The notes below the pieces were generated by a model. That model searched no databases. It was not told the origin of the DNA and was given only the letters and a program-made list of their open reading frames with translations. A stretch of DNA of 64,000 nucleotides from Mucor racemosus. Its lineage: Eukaryota; Mucoromycota; Mucoromycetes; Mucorales; Mucoraceae. Both the position numbers and the translations under genes were made by a program. Positions 46,181-61,046 of the stretch are shown one piece after another. The stretch lies in the NCBI GenBank assembly GCA_027405735.1, contig JAPEHQ010000007.1, positions 248,001 through 312,000 of the forward strand, read 5' to 3'. Position 1 is the first letter of the stretch. Each line of letters begins with the position of its first letter.

Positions 46181-47050
46181 GCTATAAACATATTTACAAG
46201 TGATAATGATTATAAATATATTGGCTCTTGTATGTATTGCTCTATATCAACAACGTATTGAATTGCTTGTATTGTCTATAATCTATATCAATAAAAACAA
46301 ATGTAATTCAAAAACCCATTCCAGTAAAAAATGTAATGGAATTTTGAGAAAGGCACGATGCTCATAGCTCACGTACAAACCAATTTATGCCCATACGATC
46401 AGCTCATTATGCTCATGGCCAGATTTTGGTATTATGCACAAATAGGGGTAATGATATTATGCTTATGGGTAATTCTACTATTATGCACACATGAGATTAA
46501 TGTCATGCACACGGACAGAATCTATAATTCTGCACATACAGGCTTTTCGTTATGCTCGTGTGCAGTTTCTTTTGTTGTGCCCATGTGCATCTTGTTATCT
46601 TTTTAGCCATTGTTCAGTGGGTGCAGCAACTACTCATCAGGCTATAGTGTGCAGCCCACCTAGGCACAACAAAATCATCTTGTGTAGCGCAGGTCAGCCG
46701 TAGTGCTTTTATATATAAATGCTTTAAATTTGTGATTTTATGGACTTTTATTGAATCCGGTTGTATCATCTTATACTTTTCAAGTTAAATTCATTATTAC
46801 GCTAATAATGTTGTAGATTGTATTTATGCTTTACTTAAAATAAGCCTTTGAATAATTAATTTTTGATTGAAGAAATTTTGATACCTACATCTTATAGCTG
46901 CTTGGGATATTTAAACAACCGCTTCCGGGCTGTCCGGTAAATTTTTCTAAAAATTTAAAGCTTGGAGATATTATTAGATGGCTGCTTCCGGAGATTGTTC
47001 GGCTTTTTTTTAGAAGAGTGACCATTGGCAAAAATATGAATCATATACTA

Positions 47051-47866
47051 TGTTGTATGCCACCAAGCACCAAGTACCATATGTTATCGCCTTCTACAGT
47101 ATCAATACATCTTACAATCTATTGACTACGTTATCATGTATTGAAGTGCAAAGTTTTGATATCGGATATAAGAAACTCCTAGCATACTAAGTTTAATCCT
47201 CCAGTAATTACTAAGAAAGCTTGGACTTCAATTATGACACCATATTATTTCATCCCAGCGGTTAATCAATCAAATAGCCATCAAATCAACATTCAAGCAC
47301 AATTAACGCAGCATTAAAACAAAGCAACTCATAAGCTCTGCAAGAACGATTAAATTATGATTGATCCATTTCAATCCATAGATTATTATCAAACAGTTCT
47401 AATGGTTCAATAGTGCCTTATGTAATGAGTCAAACATTTCAGTTTCATTCATGCAAAACCTTGCCTCATTCCTTATAGAAATACTACAAGGAAATCATTA
47501 TATGATCCCTTGTAGATTTATCTGTCTTGTTATACTCCCTTTAATTTTATTTATTCATTAATAAATATCTAATTTGCAAATAAGAACACCAACCTTCATC
47601 AATCCAGTGATCACCAATTTATAATAACAAGAATAATATCTATAAGCATATTATCCGCCTCTGTTGTTAGTCCAAAATTACAGATCATTACACCTTAAAT
47701 TACATCTCAGGATTTTAGTGTCAAAGTAATATAAAAGGCCATAATTTTACATCGAAATAAACAATATCTTTTTTTTATTATACAGTTGAAGAACTGATTC
47801 ATTACTCATTCTCTTTTAATTGTATTCTTTTTTAAGTATTATTTATCAAGCCTGAAAATATACGAA
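47051..47866 (-). mobile_element. LTR2 copy (reverse) split by a nested LTR
   Basis: TGTTGTATGCCACC at the left and TGAAAATATACG at the right, homologous to 40756-41290. It is interrupted at 47421-47692 by LTR3 with exact duplication of CCTTA. The right end abuts a truncated LTR1. Confidence 0.75.
47421..47692 (+). mobile_element. Solo LTR, family LTR3, nested in LTR2, CCTTA duplication
   Basis: 272 bp, TGTAATGAGTCAAAC...CAGATCATTACA, with CCTTA at 47416-47420 and 47693-47697. This shows an insertion later than the LTR2 copy. The TGTAATGAG/CATTACA ends are echoed by the hairpin inside the LTR at 61047-61943. Confidence 0.9.
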
Positions 47867-47868
47867 AA

Positions 47869-48632
47869 TAAAAAAACAATAGGAATTGGACTAGATAACA
47901 TTAGGGTTTTATTATCGAGTTAAATTCTACTTGAGGGCTTTTTTAATAAATAAATGTCCCCTTTATATAGTTTTTATCAGAGAGATTAGGTAATCATTTC
48001 TAGGTCAATACATAACTGCTACAAAAATAGTAATTAAACAAAAAAAGCGTTGCGACTACAATAATAACTCTTTGATATTTATTTAAGATATAAAGTAAAA
48101 GCAAAGGTTTATGGATTACCATAGCCTTTGTGATATATATACTATTTTTTAATTCTATTACTAATACAATAATAAGATCTTGAAGCAAGATCTTCATGGT
48201 TTAGTTCCTAGTTTGGAAGTACCAGTGGTACAATTTGATATTTTAAAGTTTTGTGTGATTTAAAGTTATTAGAAGATCTTAGATGTTGACTAAGATCAAT
48301 TTGATTACTAAACAAACTTGGTATATGTAGTTTACTACAATAACCAGTAATACCCCTTGTCAGATACAGTATAAGTCGCAATAGTACCCAATCGGTGTAT
48401 TCATAGAGCTCATCGGCCCTTGATCATAATGGTGTGATTAGGACCACATTATGTTGATTGGTCTTTTAACTATAAGTTATTAAGATCAAAACTCGGTAGA
48501 AAGCTTATATTAGTATGCATCAGCATATATTATTTATTTAGTAATATAATGTCTATTCATGCTAGCTGTACTTTAATTGAGAATCAGATGAAATGGAGAT
48601 TAATATAGTGAATAAATGTGTACATCTTCCAT
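47869..48632 (-). mobile_element. LTR1 copy (reverse), 5' truncated, split by LTR7
   Basis: Matches 38803-39264 from AAAAAAACAATA(A/G)GAATT to GTGTACATCTTCC, lacking about 35 bp at its left end, and is interrupted at 48017-48339. Confidence 0.7.
48017..48339 (+). mobile_element. Solo LTR-like element LTR7, ATAAC duplication
   Basis: 323 bp, TGCTACAAAAATAG...AGTTTACTACA, flanked by ATAAC at 48012-48016 and 48340-48344. The uninterrupted LTR1 copies read across this point. Single copy in the window; orientation is arbitrary. Confidence 0.8.
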
Positions 48633-48647
48633 ACATGTTACTATAAC

Positions 48648-48722
48648 GTATGCCAGTGTGACGTACGCCACTGTAGCGCATGTCATTGTAGTAACGCATA
48701 TCACTATAACATATGTAGCCTT
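48648..48722. repeat. Degenerate 18-bp tandem repeat
   Basis: About four units of the form ACTATAACGTATGCCAGT with changes. On the minus strand they read as repeated Y-S/N-D/G-M/V/I-R-Y/H hexapeptides. It lies directly beyond the truncated LTR1 and is followed by sequence rich in AAGCGAGC-like words. Confidence 0.55.
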
Positions 48723-49504
48723 CGCAAAATGACCGAGCCCAAGCGAGCGCAAGAAATTTCAGCAAGTACAGTATTTGCCGAGTCTAAAATATTTGAAAGT
48801 TACTCAAGCAACCCTATTTCAACTTGAAGCATTTCGAGTAAGTATATAAGCAAGCTTTTAATGCTTTTATCGAGCGTCAAGCAGGAAGAAATTGCTAAAA
48901 AAATTAATCAACCGAGCCAAAGCAAGTAATACTCTGAAAAAAGCGCAATTCAAGCGAACCCAAGCATAGGTATTGCTCGCTTGCTTATGCTTGCACTGAT
49001 CGATTGCAATCACTAATAATTATCACTTTCTACTATATAAACATATCGCTTTTGGTTACACTCTATAGATCTCTTTATGTACGCTCGCTTACTGGAGGAG
49101 TAATTTGACTATATCAGCATAACTATTGTTCCAAAATCTATGAAGAATGAAACATATCAGCCAATAGCCAGTATAGATACAACGTACTAACATATGCTAT
49201 ATCTATTAATTTATACTGTCACTTCGAGCAGTCCTTAACTACTAATCTGTCGTCATTATTATTATTTAGTATATGAACTCCATCTCATGAATGAAATAAT
49301 AAGAATCAGTTTAGTTTCGATCTCTTAGTTTGATCCACAGTTGGAAAGCTGACATTTATCGTCTTTATTTTGTTTTATTATTTTTAATTATTCAAAAATA
49401 TCATATATACGTTATAATAAAACAATTTTAATATTTCTATACCTTTGAATCATTCTCTCAATGGTTATAGATTTATCAAATGAAGGGCTTCCATTGCAAT
49501 GGAA
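48723..49504. other. Intergenic, locally GC-richer, no gene recognised
   Basis: 48735-49010 contains repeated AAGCGAGC/GAGCCAAAGC-like words in both orientations, unlike the surrounding AT-rich repeats. Nothing coding is recognised. Confidence 0.4.
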
Positions 49505-49850
49505 TGATTTATCAGAATATGTTTATGTTAAATAAAAACTAGAAAATTTAATCAAGTAAAGAGATATCGTTTATTGGAATGAAATTAATAGGGCTTATAT
49601 ACTATTTGATTTAGGGAATTAATGATGTGATAACGCAGTTTAGATGTTGTTATTTAATAGTAATGTGTCATGTTGGTATATCATGTTGGAATATTGCACT
49701 GGAGTATCATGCTTTTGTACCATACTTCTATAATACCATGCTTTTAGGAGCATGGTATAGTTAATATTCAATTAAGTAACTTCCGGTTCCGAATCTGTTG
49801 TTGTTTACTTTTTTGGATTTGACATGATCCAGTTTAAGAATGATACATCA
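49505..49850 (+). mobile_element. Solo LTR, family LTR4, with TGGAA duplication
   Basis: 346 bp, TGATTTATC...GATACATCA, flanked by TGGAA at 49500-49504 and 49851-49855. Closely similar to 20936-21274. Confidence 0.9.
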
Positions 49851-50084
49851 TGGAAGATAAATCTAGGGTCCAAACACAAAATATTAAAATTTAAACCCTT
49901 CCCAAGTTTTTATGAAAATGATATACAATGAAAACCCAAACTTTCCTGAGTATTTTTTTAACTTGCATATATTGTCTGTTGTAGAAGCTGTTGTAAATAT
50001 TTTTGAAAGATTACGACTAATCCTGTACTACTAAACAACTGTCAGAATTATGCCATAGACACGACAAAATATATATGAATTACT

Positions 50085-51220
50085 CACATTGCGCTGCCTG
50101 TTTCTGAATTATTTTATATAGCACAAAAGACCTAAAAACATATAAAATTCACTGCCCTTTTTTAAGAAACTAGGTCCGACTTTTCTTTCCTCCTCTACTT
50201 TTTTTCCACTAATTAACACCAAGAAAAAACTTTATGCCAAGGTACCTGAGATATTCAACTTTATTCTAAAAACAAGTATTCAAAAATATCCTATTTTTTG
50301 CAGTTGGTATAGCTTTTTTAGCGTTAATGTTTCAGATTTTTACAGACGTTTTACTGCTAAAAATTAAAAAATTCGAGGCTTCATACCTCTACGAAAAATT
50401 AAGTTATTCTACCACTTTCTAATAATAAAACTTACTTGTTCTAAAGTGCTTTATAACATATGTCAGTATAAAAAGATTCTATGCACTTTTGTTTTTTTTT
50501 CATTTTCTTGGCATTTTTGTAGCAGATTTCAAAATATTCGTTAAATTGAGCAACGCTCTTTTTATATTCATGTCATCAAGCTCGTTGATCCCTCTTAGAC
50601 CCAATTTAGTATTTTTCAAAATATTGATTTTTCGTGAAGATATTCTCAAAAATGTGTGCAAAGAGATACCCTCATCTCTAACCTCAATTTTCCCTTGTAT
50701 ACCCTCATCCCAAATTCTGAATTTGAAAAAAAAATTGACAAAAATCTTGTTTTCTCTACGTAAAATGCAGCTAGAAGGTTCAGCAATAGATCGATCGATA
50801 GATAATTTTGTTGCGCATTATTATCAATACTTTAATTTGACATATACTTATAAAAAGTGATGTGTATTTCCAAAAAACCTCCAAAATTTTAATTAAATTT
50901 TACACAAAATTTTACGTGAAGCATTTTTTTGACTTTTATTGAGATAGATGCAGAATTTAAAACTGTACAAAAACCATTTAATACACTAGGTAGACTTGCT
51001 TTGCAGTTCATGAGCCATTAAGCAATTTTGTTTTTTTAATCATTTTCTGGTCGATTTGTCTTCTGATTAATTTTGAAACCCAGTTGCTATCGGGTCAAGC
51101 TGTAATATAAACTACTATCTTGATTATCTCGACGAAAAATCAATTTTTTTCGATGAAACAAAAAATGCAGAGTAGCTTTCAATTGGATCTATCTTATGAG
51201 TACAAAAAATTAACATCTCA
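50085..51220 (+). repeat. Dispersed repeat family B copy
   Basis: Same landmarks as 17060-18190. On the minus strand about 50520-50770 keeps an open pattern (GKIEVRDEGISLHTFLRISS, then RKINILKNTKLG, LNLTNILKS), the longest unbroken remnant among the copies. Confidence 0.75.
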
Positions 51221-52034
51221 ATCTTACGCTAATAGGAATGCAGCTAAAATTAAGCGAGATAGTTCAAATGAAAGCTAGACATTATAATATCAGAATATTC
51301 GATATAAAAAGTTCATAGTGCTATCTCTCTGATTGCTTGCAAGATCTTGTCGTTTAGTAAATATTGCATTTCTAGATACTAGGAATGCTAGAGATTCTAA
51401 ATCGCCTTAGAACTAATGCGAATTTATTGTCGTAAATTGTGCTTTTTATTTTGGTCTTTAATTATCTCAAAAATCTTTAAAATTGGTAGATGCATCAAAT
51501 AATTTAAAATAAGGGATTTTTGCGTTTCTAACATAATATGTTCTGACGAACGCAATTTTTGAGCAACAGCGTAGTTCCGGTAACTTTCGTCTTTTACTTG
51601 TTATTCACATTTCTTTAGTTCTCTAATTTGTGAAATAAACTAAAATTTACTGTATCTTCAAAGGATCAGTGGATGTGGCGTGAGTCCAGGTTTTGCTCCG
51701 AGAGATGAGAATAGTACCCGTATTTACTGTATTTTTATTGAACGTTGAGCTCATTGAGAAATCATTCACCAATTTCGGAAGTTGCTGCATACATTTCTGA
51801 CCGCAATTTTTGCATCAAAGCAAGGAAACGAAGATGATAATAGCAATAATAGGGCCGTTTGTATTAAAACAAAGTAACATGATACACAGAACATATATTA
51901 TACTGACATTCTGAAAATTGACCTTTAAACTTTTTTATTTCTCGAAATTACAAGATGTTTAATGATTTTTTCAAGTAATATCATTTATTATAGTATTATA
52001 CAAAATTTAAATAAAAACAGCAAACAAAGCAAAT
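51221..52034. other. Intergenic, no gene recognised
   Basis: No frame or repeat end seen; the right part is the 3' flank of the methyltransferase gene. Confidence 0.45.
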
Positions 52035-53096
52035 TTAATCATCATCATCAGAATTGGATTGTTGTGTCTTCTTTCTTTTAACCTTTTTACCCATTTGAAT
52101 CTTTAAAATCTCTAATTTTCTCTTTTGAGCACCCTTGATAGCTTTCTCATTTTCGGAATCCATTACTTCCTTTCTAACAAACATGTATCTTTTGGGATCT
52201 GATGATAAAATTTCAGCATTTGCACCTTTACTCAATCCTTCCTTGAAACCTAATGTACGACGATGTTCATAACCAGGGAAATCATCAGCATAGAAAGGTG
52301 ATGTACCACGAACAGCTAATACACCTTTTGCTTTTACTAAGCTCTTGACGCCCCATAAATTATAAGGTGTACATGTCTTCATAGTAACATGGATTTCTCC
52401 GTCAGGTACAATATCTTCTTCTACTTGTCTACTTTCGGTTTTGTTGGCTGGAATTTCGCCCTTGGTTGCTACTGTTAAAAGAGGTTCCGCAGCATCAAAG
52501 AATCCATTTAACAACTTTTGATTAGCAACAATGTTACGATCTTGATCCTTGATACCAAGACCTGTGTTATAAAAAGGGAAAAAAAATTAGAAAACTTCAA
52601 ATCAAGAAACATTCATTGCTTTTTTGTATTTACCTGCATGAGGAAAGTTGAATACAATCTTTGTATATCTGCTCTTCTTGACCTCTTTAGGCATATCAGT
52701 ACCATCTACTTCAAACAATACAGTGCCACCATATTCACGAACTAATTCAATATTGTCCTTGGCTTCATCTCCATATTTTTCATTTAAAACTTTCTCGGAA
52801 TCAAAACATGTAGCAACTAAATTTTCAGCACCTTCATCCAAATAGTTTTCACATAAAGAACGAGCAAATGAGAAATTACCCTCGCCGATCAACAGGATTT
52901 TGTCCTTTGAATTGTATTGAGGACGAACACGGACTCTTTCAACATTGTTCTTTTTAGGCTTTACTTGGTTCTTTTTAGCTTTTTCAATATTATCAGTGTA
53001 TGCATTGGCTTTAACTTCTTGAACTCTTCTCTTTTCGTTCTTTTGAAGCATACGATCAAGTGCATTTGCCAACTTTTTTCTCTTCAATTTACCCAT
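52035..53096 (-). CDS. BMT5: 25S rRNA uridine-N3 methyltransferase (BMT5-like)
   Basis: Two exons, 53096-52634 and 52561-52035 (72-nt intron, CAG|GTAAAT...ACACAG|), 329 residues. The start ATGGGTAAATTG was chosen because the frame before it is unlike the family. A Lys-rich nucleolar-type N-terminus leads to a Rossmann methyltransferase fold: ILLIGEGNFSFA (67-78) is the S-adenosylmethionine loop, ATCFDSE follows, and FNFPHAG (about 149-155), straddling the intron, is the family's catalytic-side signature. The C-terminus is Lys-rich and ends SNSDDDD. In yeast, Bmt5 methylates U2634 of 25S rRNA; family assignment is by these motifs. It lies downstream of TBCD on the same strand, 333 bp away. Confidence 0.85.
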
Positions 53097-53428
53097 TTTC
53101 AATGAATGATATCTAATGACAAAGAAAAGGTATTGATAAAATTTTAAACTTATTACATTTGGCATGAAATTTGGAAGGAAAAAAAAGACATTGACAAGCC
53201 ACTAATAATGGAATCGAGGCTGCGTTATAAATTGCGTTTGACAGATTTCATCCGGGGAAGTCTAATTTGAAGGAAACCAGCTATTAAGATGGAAAACAAA
53301 AAATATGGAATAAACGTTGAGGCGTCAAATATTCTTTACATGTAAATTATATAAATTTAAGTTTAATATATCTCTCCAAAAAAACTCTTTAAAATATATA
53401 TATAGCTGGAAACAAAGGGATATTTTTA

Positions 53429-57682
<4,254 letters not shown>

Positions 57683-57832
57683 AAGAGTTAAATGAAAAAA
57701 AGGGCAGATTCAAGATATCCTATCTAGTTGTCGTGTTTGAAAGGACTCCATCAATTAAATAACCGCTGATAAACAGGAACTCTGTATTCCACACATGTCT
57801 GCAATAAGTTCCCTTTTCAATACCTTTTCACG
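57683..57832. promoter_or_regulatory. Bidirectional promoter of TBCD and the AVO2-like gene
   Basis: Only 150 bp separate the two start codons. It contains pyrimidine-rich tracts near both starts but no clear TATA box in either direction. Confidence 0.55.
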
Positions 57833-59206
57833 ATGATATTAAATACTCAATATGAGAAAACTATACCATTTTGTTCGTTTTTTGATTTACCTAGAGCTGC
57901 TATAATACGAGATACACCATCAGTAAGGTTGAGAAAGGCTGCAAAAGGTAGGTGTACAGCATATACGTTTTATATCTATATATTCACTTGTTTATTATTC
58001 AAAAGAGGGCAATATAGCTGCTGTGAAACGACTATTACGAAAAGTATCAAATATACAAAACCCTGACCCAGAAACAGGATGGTAGATATGATACATTTAT
58101 ATTTAGTTTCTTGAAATTGATTTTAGTTAATTGTTTCTTAATAGTACAACGCTTATGTATGCAACACAGTTCGGTCACGTTGGCCTTGTTGAATTACTGT
58201 TAGAATTAGGGCATGAAGAGGAAGTTATATCGGTTGTAAGTTGCTTTGATACTCGTCCAAAAATAAAAGAGAGATATTCATGTATTTCAACAGGATAACG
58301 AAGGGATTACCGTGCTCATGATTGCTGCCATGTTTAATCATGAGGAGGTAGATACAATTTTTAATACCATAGACTATCGGTTTTCTCATTATCTCAATAT
58401 TATTGTAGATTTTCTTTCTATATGTCAGTAGATATCCAGAATGTATTCATGCTATCAGCAAAAATGGATGGACAGCACTGTTATATGCTGCTCAAAATGG
58501 AAATGCAAATCTTGTTAGTGTGAGTGATAGACAAATTTGTATTTTTCGGTATAGAAATACTAAATTATGAGTAGTATCTTTTATCAATATCTGCAGATTT
58601 CGACCATATTGATAATTTAGGTAATTCTGCCCTTCATTATGCTTCAGCTTGGGGCCATATTACAGTTATGGATTTGCTAGTAGTATGTTTTACTGCAAAC
58701 ATATAAATGTCAGAATTACTAAAACCTATTTCTAGTCGGAAGGATGTAATGTAGATCTTGAAAACGATGAGCACGCAACAGCATATGATTATGCGTACAG
58801 TACAGCAGTTCAGGAGCATTTAAAAGAGATTTCACAGATACCTTTTAATGACGACTCTACACTAAGTGTATCATCATCGCAACGTCAACAAAGCTTAATT
58901 AATGCACCTTATTCTTCATCTTACTCGAGTGGAATTCATTTGGGATTAGCACCAATGGCCATTTCTCGAGGACAATCTTATGCTGGCCATGAGAGCCCAG
59001 TGCCTAGAACATCTACTTCCTCTTCTTCCTCTCTTATTATACCCTCAGCGACAACACCAGGAGGTGGTCCATTAACAGCTTCTTCAAGCCCTCGTGGATC
59101 ACATCATCAACAACCTCCTATAGGTAGCCCTTCTTCTTTTAGTGAATTAGAAAGAAGAAGAGCAAGCAGTTTTGGTGATGCAAAGCAAAAGGGATATAGA
59201 CCTTAA
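57833..59206 (+). CDS. AVO2-like TORC2 subunit, ankyrin repeat protein
   Basis: Seven exons: 57833-57947, 58006-58081, 58145-58235, 58294-58347, 58409-58519, 58575-58682, 58736-59206; introns 53-63 nt; 341 residues in frame. The N-terminal PSVRLRKAAKEGNIAAVKRL matches the form of yeast Avo2 (PSVRLREAIIEGN). Ankyrin repeats cover about 30-195 (TTLMYATQFGHVGLVELLLE, TVLMIAAMFNHEE, WTALLYAAQNGNANLV, ALHYASAWGHITVMDLLV). The rest is Ser-rich and disordered, with a likely phosphorylated RRRASS near the end. Avo2 is a nonessential subunit of TOR complex 2 at the plasma membrane. The exon 2/3 junction gives Cys where Avo2 has Trp (ETG-C). Assignment to Avo2 is based on the N-terminal motif and ankyrin layout. 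Confidence 0.75.
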
Positions 59207-59322
59207 CATGTCAAAAATAATAAAGAAATGCTGCATGAATATGTTTAATAATAAATGATGTAAAAATGATGCCCCAAATTTAAAAACGCCGTAATATTTC
59301 ATCATTAAACGCACAATTTTTG

Positions 59323-59330
59323 TATAAATA
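59323..59330 (+). promoter_or_regulatory. TATA box of the DUF1264 gene
   Basis: TATAAATA, 62 bp upstream of the ATG at 59385. A start of transcription about 30 bp downstream would exclude the in-frame ATG at 59340 and supports the start at 59385. Confidence 0.5.
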
Positions 59331-59384
59331 CCCAAGTTTATGGTTGACATTTCTTGTTTCTTTTTTTACTTGAATTTTAACAAT

Positions 59385-60029
59385 ATGTCTGACAACAATA
59401 AAGAAGATAAAAGTTTACTCACAAAAGCATTCGATGCTACCGGTGGCATGTTACAAAGTTTCGTACCTATAAAGCAAATACACCAACATGTTTGTGGATT
59501 GCATTATTATGCAAACGATAAAAACCGAACTGTAGAAGCGCATCATTTCTGCACCCATATTAGCAAAGACATGCATCAATGTGTTATTTATGATTCAGCT
59601 TCCTCCGATGCAAAACTAATTGGCATAGAATACATTATTACTAAAGAGAAATTCAATACCCTTCCAGTGGAAGAGAAAAAGTACTGGCATTCTCATGTAT
59701 ATGAAGTCAAGAGTGGTACTCTATTTATGCCATTTAGTGATCTGGTCCCCAAAACAGTGCAAGATAATACCGAGCTAAAAGAAATGGAACATTTAGTAAA
59801 TACATATGGTAAAACGTTTCATCTATGGCAAGTCGATAGAGGTGATGAAATTCCGCTAGGTGAACCACAGCTCATGATGGCTTTTACAAAAGATGGGCAA
59901 ATACCCGAAGAAAAAACCAAGAGCATCGAAGGCAGGTTCAAGATAAATGTACAGGAAAAGAGGAAACAGAGAGAAGGTATACAGTTTGAACAACCAGATG
60001 CTGCCGCTGATGTTTATTGCAAAATATAA
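59385..60029 (+). CDS. DUF1264 / oil body-associated-like protein
   Basis: 214 residues, single exon, starting MSDNNKEDK. DUF1264 signatures: HHFCTHISKDMHQCVIYDS (about 55-75), KLIGIEYIITKEKFNTLP, WHSHVYEVKSGTLFMP, TYGKTFHLWQVDRGDEIPLG and PQLMMAFTKDGQ. In plants the family includes OBAP1, which associates with oil bodies; in fungi members are soluble-looking and uncharacterised. No signal peptide or membrane span is seen. Conserved histidines could bind metal (inference). It lies 178 bp downstream of the AVO2-like gene on the same strand and has its own TATA box. Confidence 0.85.
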   Translation: MSDNNKEDKSLLTKAFDATGGMLQSFVPIKQIHQHVCGLHYYANDKNRTVEAHHFCTHISKDMHQCVIYDSASSDAKLIGIEYIITKEKFNTLPVEEKKYWHSHVYEVKSGTLFMPFSDLVPKTVQDNTELKEMEHLVNTYGKTFHLWQVDRGDEIPLGEPQLMMAFTKDGQIPEEKTKSIEGRFKINVQEKRKQREGIQFEQPDAAADVYCKI

Positions 60030-60918
60030 ATAATTATTTCTTTAAATAAAATCACAATTTTTTCATTCAGTTTGGGTGTGTCAAGTTTTTATTATGAGAA
60101 CTGTACTGAACTAGGTAGTATTAAGCCCATGCCATGTAATTCAAATAAAAGATTATAAATATAAACCATAAATAATCAAGGGTATTATAAATAAAAAGTT
60201 AAAATACATGTGAATCAAATGGAACAAGTAAGGGCTGTTCTGAATGCATGGTTGACAACTGAGATTACCAAAATCAATTTAAACCGTTTTCGATCAGGTA
60301 AATCAAGAACTCAACAACCCAACAATATATTCAAAATCACAGAATAACTGGCATTCGACAGAACAACTGCCATATAATATCAATAATTAAATAATATCAG
60401 TAGAAAAGTAGAAACAACATTTTATTGTACATTATCTATAGTTAATAAAGAAGGATTTAAACAGTATCTCTTTTAAAGGCTTTTTTTTTTTATAAACTAA
60501 CCCTTTTTTACTACAAGGACAACAGTTACCTTTTAGAAAATTGATTTTTGGGGGGTTTGTTCAGATGGAATCAACCTTGTAGGGTTCACAAGTTCAACTA
60601 AACAAAAGAAAATTCATCCTTTCTATCTTGGAATACATCATCAGAAACGCCTAGCTAGATATATTTGATTTCCTTAAGCAGAGGACGTGTTGGAAAATCT
60701 TTTTTTTTTTATTCAATGGAATATTTTTAAAGAATGTAAATTTCAGTGAAAACAGTTGCTCATAATCGCTAGAAATGGTCGGCATTTGCATTTTATGAGC
60801 CTTTTATGGCAAGTTCCTTTACTACCACATTCTAAATAAGGATATTGGGTGCGCGTAGGATTAAAATGTAAGTATTTCATATTTGGGCAATTTTTTGATT
60901 CACTTTAACATGTAAAAA
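60030..60918. other. Intergenic, no gene recognised
   Basis: No coding frame. It has short poly-T tracts near 60481 and 60701. Confidence 0.5.
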
Positions 60919-60991
60919 GGGGATGTAGCTCAAATGGTAGAGCGCTCGCTTAGCATGCGAGAGGCACTGGGATCGACGCCCAGCTTCTCCA
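60919..60991 (+). tRNA. tRNA-Ala (AGC)
   Basis: 73 nt cloverleaf: acceptor GGGGATG/CTTCTCC (one U-U mismatch and one G-U pair), D-arm GCTC/GAGC, anticodon arm CTCGC-TTAGCAT-GCGAG with anticodon AGC, variable AGGCA, T-arm CTGGG-ATCGACG-CCCAG, discriminator A. The T-loop begins with A instead of T. No intron. A T-run (AAATTTTCTTTTTTTT) follows, as expected of a Pol III terminator. Confidence 0.93.
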
Positions 60992-61046
60992 AATTTTCTT
61001 TTTTTTCTCGCTCGATTAACGTTAGACGTTTTTTGTGGCTTTACTG

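Larger units (their letters stand above)
42407..46705 (-). mobile_element. CACTA-like element, copy 4, carrying a nested transposon
   Basis: Right end on the reverse strand reads CACTACGGCTGACC. The left end is missing: homology to copy 3 begins near AATATTAATGAATTAGAG. Relative to copy 3, about 1.8 kb is absent between the dynein fragment and the CAGTCG block, and the transposase unit 42965-45174 stands there instead. LTR2 is inserted at 45652-46180. Confidence 0.6.

Noticed and set aside
50489..50860. 123-residue plus-strand frame in repeat family B
   Set aside because: The pattern shared between copies is better on the opposite strand; this frame is broken elsewhere.
59340..59384. Upstream in-frame ATG of the DUF1264 gene
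   Set aside because: Only 10 bp after the TATAAATA box, so probably before the transcription start; the extension is hydrophobic and unlike the family.
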